From Corallococcus sp. AS-1-6 (GTDB taxonomy: Bacteria > Myxococcota > Myxococcia > Myxococcales > Myxococcaceae): 64,000 bases of DNA. A program made the translations under genes and the position numbers. The DNA lies in assembly GCF_020037015.1 (NCBI RefSeq), contig NZ_JAIQDE010000006.1, positions 62,001-126,000 of the forward strand. Direction: 5' to 3'. The notes beneath the pieces were generated by a model. That model was not told the origin of the DNA, did not search any database, and saw only the letters and a list, made by a program, of their open reading frames with translations. Below are positions 1 to 7,746 of this stretch, piece after piece (position 1 is the stretch's first letter; every line of letters begins with the position of its first letter).

Positions 1-2
1 TG

Positions 3-1172
3 CGCGGCGTGCTCGCGCGCGAGCAACTGGCGTCGCGCCCCCACGTGGGCGCCCTCTTCGCGGAGAGCGAGGATGGCGAGACGCACGAGTGGTCCCGCAT
101 CCGTGCGGGCGTCTTCAGCCACGTGGCCCGCTCCGGCCTGCTGGGCGGCGCGGACATCAACGGCGACGGCCAGGTGGAGTACAGCGAGCTGGCCGCGTTC
201 GTGGCCGCGTCCCTGCACGGCGTGAAGGGCATGCCCGCGCGCCTGTCCGTCAACGCCTTCGCGCCCACGGCCGAGCCCCGCCGCCCGCTGGTGGGCCCCG
301 CGCCCGAAGGGCCCCGGGTCACCTTCCCCGCCGGCTTCGAGTACGCGCGCCTCTCCGTGGAGGACGCGGACGGCCAGCGGCTGGTGGACGTGCGGCGCTC
401 GAAGGAGCAGTGGACGCAGATCCTGCTGCCGCTGCGCGACGTGTACTGGGTGCGCGCGCCGGACGCGGAGGCGCGCATCACGCTGGCGCAGGTGTCCTCG
501 GGCACGCCGAAGCTGCGCCCGCGCGAGCTCCAGGAAAGAGGTCCCGCGGAGGAGGCGCTCCGCCGGGGCCTGTTCGCCGTTCCGCTGGACCGGTCGTTCT
601 ACGACGAATACGTCGCCGCCGTGGGGCTGGTGCCGGTGGACTTCGGCGACCCCTTCCAGCCGTCCGTCATCGGCGGGGCGCGCTCGCCGCTGGCCGTGGC
701 GGCGCCGTCCGACTGGACGTCGCGGTTGGAGCTGGGCCTGGGCGCGGGGCGCTCGCCGCTGGGGCTGGCGAAGTTCGCCGCCGGGCCCAGCCTGTCGTGG
801 CGCACGCCGTCCTCCGTGGACCTGCTCTACTACGGCGTGCGCGGGGCGTATGGCGTCACGCCGCTCGCGTCCCGGGACGGCATCCGCCTGCACCGCTTCA
901 CGGTGGAGGGGCTGGTGGGGCTGGAGCGCCCCGCGAACACGCCGCTGTTCGCGGAGGTGGGCCTGGGCTGGGGGCTGCTGGGCCTCACGGCGCCGGGCTT
1001 CCGCCAGGCGGACCCGGCGATGCTCACCGGCCACGTGGCCGCGGGCGTGATGGGGCGGCTCGCGGGCATGCCGCTGCGGCTCTCGGCCCGGGTGGGCATG
1101 GATCGCGTCACCGCCAACGGCCACACCGGCATGGACAAGCAGTACGGCCTGGAGATTTCCCTGAGGCGCTAG
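3..1172 (+). CDS. Caspase-family (C14-like) protein, 5' end missing
   Basis: The reading frame is open to the left edge, so this is the C-terminal part of a longer protein (about 389 residues visible). Early in the fragment is a calcium-loop-like segment reading GADINGDGQVEYSEL, preceded by a segment ending AGVFSHVARSGLLGG. This arrangement, the tail of a caspase-like domain followed by an EF-hand-like loop, is common in large myxobacterial caspase-family proteins. The catalytic His and Cys would lie upstream of the window and cannot be checked. The remaining C-terminal part, about 250 residues, is rich in alternating hydrophobic segments and could be a beta-barrel or beta-sandwich domain. 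The family call rests mainly on the loop and its context. No function can be assigned beyond a possible cysteine peptidase. Confidence 0.55.
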   Translation, partial: RGVLAREQLASRPHVGALFAESEDGETHEWSRIRAGVFSHVARSGLLGGADINGDGQVEYSELAAFVAASLHGVKGMPARLSVNAFAPTAEPRRPLVGPAPEGPRVTFPAGFEYARLSVEDADGQRLVDVRRSKEQWTQILLPLRDVYWVRAPDAEARITLAQVSSGTPKLRPRELQERGPAEEALRRGLFAVPLDRSFYDEYVAAVGLVPVDFGDPFQPSVIGGARSPLAVAAPSDWTSRLELGLGAGRSPLGLAKFAAGPSLSWRTPSSVDLLYYGVRGAYGVTPLASRDGIRLHRFTVEGLVGLERPANTPLFAEVGLGWGLLGLTAPGFRQADPAMLTGHVAAGVMGRLAGMPLRLSARVGMDRVTANGHTGMDKQYGLEISLRR

Positions 1173-1265
1173 CGGACGCGGGCCGTTGGGCCCGACCGTG
1201 TCCGTGCGTGGGTGCGCCGCTGTCCGCGCCCACCGCGCCAACCTCGAGCCCTGACGGTCCCTCCC

Positions 1266-2543
1266 GTGTCCCGTTCATTCCTCGTGTACACCGCGCTGTC
1301 GAGCGCCGCCGTGGCCACCGCCCTGCTGGCCGGCTGCGACCCCATCTGCACGAACGGGGTCTCCAGTCCCGGGCAGGGACAGGTGACCCGGAACGCCGCC
1401 GGCACCTGCGTGCAGTTGGTGGTCACCCACCCCGACGCCGGCGCGGAGGGCGACCCGGACGGGGGCACGGATGGTGGGGTGTGCGGCGCCGGGCCGGGCT
1501 GGACGACGCAGGTGGTGGACGAGGGCATCGACGCCCTCACCGCCACGTTCGTCTTCGACGCGCAGGGCGTGGGCCACTACGCCTATTCGAAGAACTCCAA
1601 CCTCCACATCGGCACCACCCGGCCGGGCGACGTGCCGACGCGGGTGTGGAACGTGTGGACCGCCTACGACGTGAACATGGTGGTGGCCGCGGACGGGACG
1701 CACCGCGTGCTGTACCAGCAGGGAGAGCAGGTCGGCTACGCGACCGACGCCAGCGGGACCTGGACCTTCCACATCCTGGTCCGGGGCTGGGCGAGGGCCA
1801 TCGCGCTCGATTCGCAGGGCCGGGCCCACGTGCTCATCGCCAAACCCTCCCTGGACGGCTACCTGCTTGGCACCGTGGCCGCCAACGGCACCTGGAGCCT
1901 GCCGCCGGTGGAGTCGCTCGGTGCCGCGGGCGACCGCGAGCGGCTGGTCGTGGATGCCAATGGCCACGGCCACCTCGTGTTCGCGCGTGGGTTCGGCACG
2001 AAGAGCCAGGTCTTCTACGCGAGCAATGCGTCGGGCACCTGGCTCCCCGAGCCGCTGGACTGGATGATTCCCTTGAACTCGCCGCGCCTTCGCATCGCGT
2101 TGGAGGTGGACTCCACGGGGCGGCCCTCCCTGCTGGCCTCCGACGACCAGGAGGCCCGGCTGTGGGTGAAGGAGGACAGCGGCTGGCGGTCCTACGCGCT
2201 GGGCGCCTTCCGCAGCCGGGGCCCCGCGCTGTCGAGGAGCGCCTCCGTCCCGGGCCTCCGCCACGCGCTGCTGGACGACGCGGCCATCAACGCGGATGTG
2301 ACGGGGGGCACCAGCCAGTTGCTCGTGCAGGCGCTGGACGGCACGTCCCCCGCCGGCGCGACACCGCCGCTCGTCCTGGAGACACTGGACGGCGGGAACG
2401 CGTTCCCCGGTCACTCCTCGGTCCACGTGGACGACCAGGACCAGGTGCAGGTGGGCTTCTCCTACGTGCACTATTACTTCCCGCCGGACGGCGGCGCGCT
2501 GCAGACGACGCGCGGCCTGCGCTACGCGCGCTACTGCCCGTGA
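1266..2543 (+). CDS. Putative secreted lipoprotein with propeller-like repeats
   Basis: A 425-residue protein from a GTG start. The N-terminus has a short hydrophobic stretch ending in the lipobox LLAGC, so it should be a lipoprotein processed by signal peptidase II. The mature part carries several spaced copies of a D-x-x-G-x-x-H-like turn (FDAQGVGHY, DSQGRAHV, DANGHGHL, DSTGRPSL) at intervals of roughly 50-70 residues. That pattern looks like blades of a beta-propeller or BNR-type repeat protein. The gene follows the caspase-family gene by about 90 bases on the same strand. No enzymatic motif was recognised. An upstream in-frame start at 1212 is possible but would place extra charged residues before the signal peptide. 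Confidence 0.7.
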   Translation: MSRSFLVYTALSSAAVATALLAGCDPICTNGVSSPGQGQVTRNAAGTCVQLVVTHPDAGAEGDPDGGTDGGVCGAGPGWTTQVVDEGIDALTATFVFDAQGVGHYAYSKNSNLHIGTTRPGDVPTRVWNVWTAYDVNMVVAADGTHRVLYQQGEQVGYATDASGTWTFHILVRGWARAIALDSQGRAHVLIAKPSLDGYLLGTVAANGTWSLPPVESLGAAGDRERLVVDANGHGHLVFARGFGTKSQVFYASNASGTWLPEPLDWMIPLNSPRLRIALEVDSTGRPSLLASDDQEARLWVKEDSGWRSYALGAFRSRGPALSRSASVPGLRHALLDDAAINADVTGGTSQLLVQALDGTSPAGATPPLVLETLDGGNAFPGHSSVHVDDQDQVQVGFSYVHYYFPPDGGALQTTRGLRYARYCP

Positions 2544-2604
2544 ACTCCACGGGGGCAGCGCGCGGTTGCGGGGCACGGAAGCGGGCGCCTACAGTCGCCG
2601 CGCC

Positions 2605-4305
2605 TTGAGCCAGTCCGTCCTTCCCCCGAGTCCCCCGCCCTCCCCGTCCACCTCCCACCGGGCCCTCGTCGTGGCGCGAGCGCTGGCGGTGCTCGGCGGG
2701 CTGGGCTGGTTCCTGTGGCTGGGCGGCGGGCCGGTGCTGCCGCCCACGCGCATCGACTGGATGATGCGCGAGGACTGGGCCGCGCACATCTTCGGCTGGC
2801 TCTTCTTCCGCAACGCGGACTGGACGCTGCCCCTGGGCGCGGCGCCCAACCACTTCTACCCGTACGGCTCGTCGGTGGCGCTCACGGACGGCAACCCGTG
2901 GGTGGCGCTGCTCTTCAAGCCCCTCTCGCCGCTGTTGCCCGTGGACTTCCAGTACACCGGGCCGTGGCTGGCCCTGTGCTACGCGCTGATGGGGTACTTC
3001 GGCGCGCGGCTGGTGGAGACGGTGTCCCCGCGTCCGGTGCCCATGGCGCTGGGCGGCACGCTGCTGGCGCTGTCGCCGGTGATGGCGGCGCGCTTCGGCC
3101 ACCCCACGCTGTGCGCGCACTGGCTGCTGCTGGCCCTGCTGTGGCTCAACCTGCGGGACATCCCGGACGCGCGCGCCGCGACGCGGAGCCTGGGCCTGGC
3201 GGCCCTCTTCAACGCCATCGCGTCCGGCACCCATCCGTACTGGGTGGCCATGTTGATGCCGCTGACGCTGGCGCTCGGGGTGCGGCTCGCCTGGAGCCGG
3301 AAGCTGGGCCCCGCGCGCGTCGCGGCGCTGTGCGCGGGCATCGCGGCGCTGGACGTGGGGCTGTTCGCCCTCTTCGGCTACTTCGGCGGCGGCGGGCTGG
3401 GCGCGGAGGGCTTCGGGGACTTCTCCGCGGACCTGGCCACGCTGGTGAACCCCATGGGCTGGGCGCGCCTGTTGCCGGACCTGCCCGCCGCGCCCCGGCA
3501 GGGCGAGGGCTTCGGCTACCTGGGCGCGGGGGCGCTGCTGCTCGGCGCCGTGGCGTGCGTGAGCCTGTTCGCGCGCATGCGGGAGGCGCGCGCGCTGGAC
3601 TGGCGCCGGGTGCTGCCCGCGGCGGCGGTGGTGCTGCTCATGGCCTTCTACGCGCTGTCCTCGCGCGTGACGTGGCTGGGCCAGCCGGTGGCGGACCTGG
3701 GCGCGCTGTACGCGCCGCTGACGAAGGCGACGAACGCGTTCCGCGCGTCCGGCCGCTTCGTCTGGCCGCTGCACTACCTGCTCGTCGTTGGCGCGGTGCT
3801 GGGGGTGGTGCGCCTGTGGCGCGGCGTGCCCGTCGTGGCCGTGGCCGCGCTGGCGGTGGCGGTGGCGCTCCAGGCGTACGACGTGCGCGAGGACAAGAGC
3901 GCCCTCTTCAAGCCCGTGCGCTTCCACCGCCTGAAGTCCCCGGAGTGGGACGCGCTGAAGGGCTCCTACCAGCACCTGGCCCTCTTCCCGCCGCAGGTGC
4001 AGTGGGTGTGCCGCTACGACGAGCCGCTGGTGAACGCGCTGGCGTATCAGGCGTACCGGCTGAAGCTGACGTTCAACAGCGGCTACGCGTCGCGCACGCC
4101 GGAGGCGCTGGCCGCGGAGTGCCGCGCGCCCCTGCCTTCGGGCGGCCTGGACGCGAAGACCGCGTACGTGGTGCTGCCGCCGCACGTGCGGCCCTTCCTC
4201 GACGCGGGCGCGCGCTGCGGGCTCGTGGAGGACCTGCCGGTGTGCGTGGTGGGGAGCAACACGGATGCGTTCGCGCAGGGGCTCGCGCGTCAGCCCCGCC
4301 GCTGA
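2605..4305 (+). CDS. Polytopic membrane protein, DUF6311-like
   Basis: About 566 residues with roughly ten hydrophobic segments in the first 460 residues and a soluble C-terminal part of about 120 residues. The N-terminal portion includes the segment WMMREDWAAHIFGWLFFRN followed by a PLG motif and a conserved-looking YPYGSSVAL stretch, as in DUF6311 and related GT-C-like membrane glycosyltransferases. An Asp in the first extracytoplasmic loop (IDWMMRED) would fit the catalytic Asp of GT-C enzymes, but this is inference. A TTG start at 2605 is chosen because it avoids an atypical leader; a further TTG lies at 2566. It may modify surface glycans, but no sugar-biosynthesis neighbours support a specific substrate. 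Confidence 0.65.
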   Translation: MSQSVLPPSPPPSPSTSHRALVVARALAVLGGLGWFLWLGGGPVLPPTRIDWMMREDWAAHIFGWLFFRNADWTLPLGAAPNHFYPYGSSVALTDGNPWVALLFKPLSPLLPVDFQYTGPWLALCYALMGYFGARLVETVSPRPVPMALGGTLLALSPVMAARFGHPTLCAHWLLLALLWLNLRDIPDARAATRSLGLAALFNAIASGTHPYWVAMLMPLTLALGVRLAWSRKLGPARVAALCAGIAALDVGLFALFGYFGGGGLGAEGFGDFSADLATLVNPMGWARLLPDLPAAPRQGEGFGYLGAGALLLGAVACVSLFARMREARALDWRRVLPAAAVVLLMAFYALSSRVTWLGQPVADLGALYAPLTKATNAFRASGRFVWPLHYLLVVGAVLGVVRLWRGVPVVAVAALAVAVALQAYDVREDKSALFKPVRFHRLKSPEWDALKGSYQHLALFPPQVQWVCRYDEPLVNALAYQAYRLKLTFNSGYASRTPEALAAECRAPLPSGGLDAKTAYVVLPPHVRPFLDAGARCGLVEDLPVCVVGSNTDAFAQGLARQPRR

Positions 4306-4316
4306 CGCGGAGCACC

Positions 4317-4334
4317 ACTGAAAATCCTTTCAGT
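4317..4334. promoter_or_regulatory. Inverted repeat after the membrane protein gene
   Basis: ACTGAAA (4317-4323) pairs perfectly with TTTCAGT (4328-4334) across a 4-base loop. It lies 12 bases past the upstream stop and about 70 bases before the VOC gene. There is no T-run, so it may be a weak terminator or an operator. A second small palindrome, TACCT-TCC-AGGTA, lies at 4353-4365. Confidence 0.4.
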
Positions 4335-4405
4335 CCGCCGCGAATCCGCTGTTACCTTCCAGGTAGCCCCGGTGTCCCACCGGGCGCACTGCGAGGGGAG
4401 CGACG

Positions 4406-5182
4406 ATGCCTGCGATGACGAAGCACGCTGCGGGGACGGTGTCCTGGGTGGACCTGTCGGCCTGGGACCTGGAGAAGGCCCTGGACTTCTACGGTGCGCT
4501 GTTCGGCTGGACGTTCGACCCCACGTCCCAGCAGAACGGCTACTACACGATGGCCCGCAAGAACGGCCAGCTCGTGGCGGCGATGATGCCGCGCCCCAAG
4601 GACGCGCCGCCCCCGCCGGCGTGGAACACCTACTTCGCCGTGGAGAGCGTGGACCGCTCCGTCGCCCGCCTGAAGGAGCTGGGCGGCAAGGTGATGTTGG
4701 AGCCCATGGACGTCATGGAGGCGGGGCGCATGGCCTTCTGCGCGGACAACACCGGCGCGGCGTTCGGCTTCTGGCAGCCGAACCTGTTCCCCGGCGCGGC
4801 CCTGGTGAACGAGCCCGGCGCCGTGGCCTGGTTCGAGGCCAAGACGCGCGACGGCGCCAAGGCCGTCGCCTTCTACAAGGACCTCTTCGGCATGACGGCG
4901 GACAAGATGCCGGATGACCGGATGCACTACTGGGTGCTGAAGCAGGGCGGCACCGAGGCGGCCGGCGTGATGCAGCTCGACGACAAGACGCCCGCCGAGG
5001 TGGGGCCCCACTGGATGATCACCTTCGCCGTGGCCAACACCGACGAGGCCGCCGCCACCGTCACCGCCAGGGGCGGCAAGGTGCTCATGCGGCCGTTCGA
5101 CTCACCCTACGGCCGCATCGCCATCGTGGCCGACCCCGGCGGCGCGTCCTTCGGCGTCATCACCCTGGCGCGGCCGGCCTAG
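4406..5182 (+). CDS. VOC family protein with two glyoxalase-like domains
   Basis: A 258-residue protein with two vicinal-oxygen-chelate modules. The first (about 8-125) opens with SWVDLSAWDLEKALDFYGAL and the second (about 135-255) with AWFEAKTRDGAKAVAFYKDL, the typical first beta-alpha unit of each module. This layout matches bleomycin-resistance/glyoxalase/dioxygenase-superfamily proteins that are common and mostly uncharacterised in soil bacteria. A purine-rich GAGGGGAGCGA lies directly before the ATG and fits a ribosome binding site. Its own promoter probably lies in the 100-base gap upstream. The 3' end faces larC with only three bases between the genes. The substrate is unknown. Confidence 0.85.
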   Translation: MPAMTKHAAGTVSWVDLSAWDLEKALDFYGALFGWTFDPTSQQNGYYTMARKNGQLVAAMMPRPKDAPPPPAWNTYFAVESVDRSVARLKELGGKVMLEPMDVMEAGRMAFCADNTGAAFGFWQPNLFPGAALVNEPGAVAWFEAKTRDGAKAVAFYKDLFGMTADKMPDDRMHYWVLKQGGTEAAGVMQLDDKTPAEVGPHWMITFAVANTDEAAATVTARGGKVLMRPFDSPYGRIAIVADPGGASFGVITLARPA

Positions 5183-5185
5183 GCG

Positions 5186-6352
5186 TCACGGCGTGAGGGC
5201 CGCCATCGCGGCGGCCATCACCTGCTTCACCGGCACGCCCGCGGCCCGGGCCAGCCGGACGCAGTCGTCGAACTCCGGGTGCGCGTTGAGCACCCGGCCG
5301 TCCCTGAGGCCGCGCTTCACGCGGACCCGGCCCCAGGGCGTCTCCACCTCCACGAAGTCGCGCGCCAGCGCGTGGCGCTCCACCCGGTGGTAGCGCACGC
5401 CCAGCGACGTGGACTCCGTCAGCAGCGCGTCCACCACCGCCTCGCGCAGGCCGCCCTCCACCAGCGCGCCCAACAGGTGCGCCGGCCGGCCCTTCTTCAT
5501 CACCACCGGGGACACCCACGCGTCCTTCGCGCCCACCTCCAACAGCCGCTCCACCAGGTGCGCCAGGAGCTGCGGCGTGGCGTCATCCAGGTTCGCCTCC
5601 ACCACCCACAGCCCTTCGGTGGCCTGCGTCTCCACGCGGCCCAGCGACGCGCGCAGCACGTTGGGCCGGTCGCGGAAGTCCTTCGTCCCCACGCCGTAGC
5701 CCACCTTCTCCACGATGAAGTCCGGCGGGTGGCCAATCCGCGTCAGCACCTTGAGCAGCGCCGCGCCCGTGGGCGTCGTCAGCTCGCCCACGCCCTCGAA
5801 GCGCACGGGCACGTCGCGCAGCAGCTCCAGCGTCGCGGGCACGGGGATGGGCATCTGGCCGTGCGCCACGCGGATGGTGCCGCTGCCCAGGGGCGGCGGC
5901 GCGGCGTGCACCTCCGGGTCGCCCAGCAGCTCCAGCACCACGGCGGCGCCGCAGATGTCCACGATGGAGTCCACCGCGCCCACTTCATGGAAGTGGATGG
6001 CGTCGATGGACACGCCGTGCACCTTCGCCTCCGCCTCGCCGATGGCGCGGAACACCGCCAGGGCCCGCGCCTTCGCGCGCTCCGGCAGCGTGGGCGCGGC
6101 CTCAATCAACTGGCGGATGTCCGCGTAGGCGCGGTGCGGGTGCGCCTCCTTCGCGTCCAGCACCACGTCCAGGTGCGTGCCGCTGATGGCGTGGCGCACC
6201 GCTCGCGACACCGCCAGCTTCCAGCCCGGCACGTTGAGGCCGGACAGCGCCTGCGCGAGCGCGTCCGGGGACACGCCCAGGTCGATGCCCGCCGCCAGGA
6301 ACATGTCCCCGGCGATGCCGCCCACCGGCTCCAGGTAGAGGATGCGCCGCAT
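5186..6352 (-). CDS. larC: LarC, nickel insertion for the nickel-pincer cofactor
   Basis: A 388-residue LarC-family protein starting [20 protein letters not shown], the family's hallmark N-terminus. A second signature region reads [17 protein letters not shown]. LarC uses CTP to insert nickel into the pyridinium dithiocarboxylate nucleotide and so completes the pincer cofactor of lactate racemase and relatives. In some lactobacilli LarC is made from two frames by a programmed frameshift; here it is one uninterrupted frame. It lies six bases downstream of larB on the same strand and is surely co-transcribed with it. LarE, the sulfur-transfer enzyme, and any LarA-type racemase are not in the window. 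Confidence 0.93.
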   Translation of the reverse strand: MRRILYLEPVGGIAGDMFLAAGIDLGVSPDALAQALSGLNVPGWKLAVSRAVRHAISGTHLDVVLDAKEAHPHRAYADIRQLIEAAPTLPERAKARALAVFRAIGEAEAKVHGVSIDAIHFHEVGAVDSIVDICGAAVVLELLGDPEVHAAPPPLGSGTIRVAHGQMPIPVPATLELLRDVPVRFEGVGELTTPTGAALLKVLTRIGHPPDFIVEKVGYGVGTKDFRDRPNVLRASLGRVETQATEGLWVVEANLDDATPQLLAHLVERLLEVGAKDAWVSPVVMKKGRPAHLLGALVEGGLREAVVDALLTESTSLGVRYHRVERHALARDFVEVETPWGRVRVKRGLRDGRVLNAHPEFDDCVRLARAAGVPVKQVMAAAMAALTP

Positions 6353-6358
6353 GACCTG

Positions 6359-7111
6359 TCAGCTCCGTCCCTTGGTGCGGGAGATGAGCGCCGCGTAGAA
6401 GCCGCCGCCGAACCCGTTGTCGATGTTCATCGTGGCCACGTTGGAGGCGCACGAGTTCACCATGGAGAGCAGCGCGGAGATGCCCCCGAGGTTCGCGCCG
6501 TAGCCCACCGACGTGGGCACCGCCACCACCGGGATGCCCACCAGGCCCCCCAGCGCGGACGCGAGCGCGCCCTCCATGCCCGCCACCGCCACGGCGACGT
6601 GGCACTCCTGAATCTCCTCACGCCGGCGCAAGAGCCGGTGGATGCCCGCCACGCCCACGTCGTAGACGCGCCGCACGTCCGCGCCCATGGCCTGCGCGGT
6701 GAGCGCGGCCTCCTCCGCCACCGGGAGGTCGCTGGTGCCGCCCGTCACGATGGCCACGCGGCCCGCCTTCACCTTGCGCTGGGGCAGGTGGAAGATGCGC
6801 GCCACCGGGTGGTACTGGCCCTTGGGGAAGCGGGCCACCAGGGCCTCCGCCTTCTCCGGCTGCAGCCGCGTCACCAGCACCGTCTGCTTGCGCTCCACCA
6901 GCGCGCCCACGATGCCCAGGATCTGCTCCGCCGTCTTGGGCTCTCCCAGCACCACCTCCGGGAAGCCGAACCGCAGGTTGCGGTGCGTGTCCACCGTCGC
7001 GTAGCCCAGCTCCGCGTACGGCAGGTCCTTCAGCTTGCCCACCGCGTCGTCCAGGCTGACCTTGCCCGTCTTCACCTGGCCCAGCAGGGCCCTGAGCGCC
7101 TTCTCGTCCAT
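6359..7111 (-). CDS. larB: LarB, nickel-pincer cofactor biosynthesis carboxylase
   Basis: A 250-residue LarB/PurE-like protein. LarB carboxylates and hydrolyses nicotinic acid adenine dinucleotide to give the biscarboxylic mononucleotide precursor of the nickel-pincer cofactor. The C-terminal half has the PurE-like fold signature: VAIVTGGTSDLPVAEEA, then VYDVGVAGIHRLL, then VAVAGMEGALASAL and PVVAVPTSVGYGA. The start MDEKALRALLGQ at 7111 is preferred because it gives the usual LarB length. Upstream it is 44 bases from cheC, so the lar pair may be read through from the chemotaxis operon; no terminator was seen between them. Confidence 0.93.
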   Translation of the reverse strand: MDEKALRALLGQVKTGKVSLDDAVGKLKDLPYAELGYATVDTHRNLRFGFPEVVLGEPKTAEQILGIVGALVERKQTVLVTRLQPEKAEALVARFPKGQYHPVARIFHLPQRKVKAGRVAIVTGGTSDLPVAEEAALTAQAMGADVRRVYDVGVAGIHRLLRRREEIQECHVAVAVAGMEGALASALGGLVGIPVVAVPTSVGYGANLGGISALLSMVNSCASNVATMNIDNGFGGGFYAALISRTKGRS

Positions 7112-7155
7112 GGGCGAGCGGTCTACCCCAGCCGCCCCCGCGCCTCCAGGCGGAC

Positions 7156-7746
7156 CTAGAGGCCCAGCCGGGACAGGAGCGCCTGGGCGCTCCCGCGCTC
7201 CAGCACCAGCAGCATCTGCCCCCCCAGCGACGTGGGCCCGGACGCCGTGAAGCGCGCCGCCAGCACCACGCCCGGCCCCGGCTCCACGTCTCCCAGCACG
7301 CCCGCCAGCACGGGGCGCATGGGCCCGCGCTGGAGCTGGGGCACGGAGGGCAGCAACCGCCAGCCCGTCAGCCGTCCGATGGCGGACAGGCACGCGCTGG
7401 CGAGGATGTTCGCGGCCTCCGCCAGGGCGCTCTCGCGCTCCTCGGGGGACGCGGGGTGGCCGCGCACCAGCGCGAACTCCAGCGCCTCCGCGTCCCTGGA
7501 CGGCAGCGCCAGCACCAGCGCGCCGCGCAGCTCTCCCGTCATGCCCAGGCGCACGGCGACGGCGGGGGCGTCGTCCGCGAAGAGCGCGGGGCCTTGAGTG
7601 GCGTCCGTGACGCGCACGTCCGGGACGGACAGGTCCACGCGGCCACCCACCAGCCGGGCCAGGGCGTTCGCGCCGTGTCCACAGCCGATGTTGGCCACCT
7701 CGCGCAGGGCGTCGAGCTGCGCGTCACTGGGCAGGGGGGGGCTCAC
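7156..7746 (-). CDS. cheC: CheC-family CheY phosphatase
   Basis: A 196-residue protein from a GTG start that overlaps the cheA stop (GTGA), indicating translational coupling. Two copies of the CheC/CheX active-site pattern D/S-x3-E-x2-N are visible: DALREVAN near residue 12 and SALAEAAN in the middle, each followed by a proline after about 20 residues. Having both sites is the mark of true CheC rather than CheX. It should dephosphorylate the CheY encoded two genes upstream and so reset the signal. It may partner a CheD deamidase in other species, but no cheD is present here. Confidence 0.88.
   Translation of the reverse strand: MSPPLPSDAQLDALREVANIGCGHGANALARLVGGRVDLSVPDVRVTDATQGPALFADDAPAVAVRLGMTGELRGALVLALPSRDAEALEFALVRGHPASPEERESALAEAANILASACLSAIGRLTGWRLLPSVPQLQRGPMRPVLAGVLGDVEPGPGVVLAARFTASGPTSLGGQMLLVLERGSAQALLSRLGL

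Noticed and set aside
89-2608. Long open frame on the plus strand overlapping the caspase-family and lipoprotein genes
   Set aside because: Composition is Arg/Ala/Gly/Pro-rich with no domain. It is an antiphase shadow of the real genes, as expected at this GC content.
5279-7159. Open frame of over 600 codons opposite larC and larB
   Set aside because: It is His/Arg/Gln-rich with no family features and is fully explained by the complementary strand of the lar genes.
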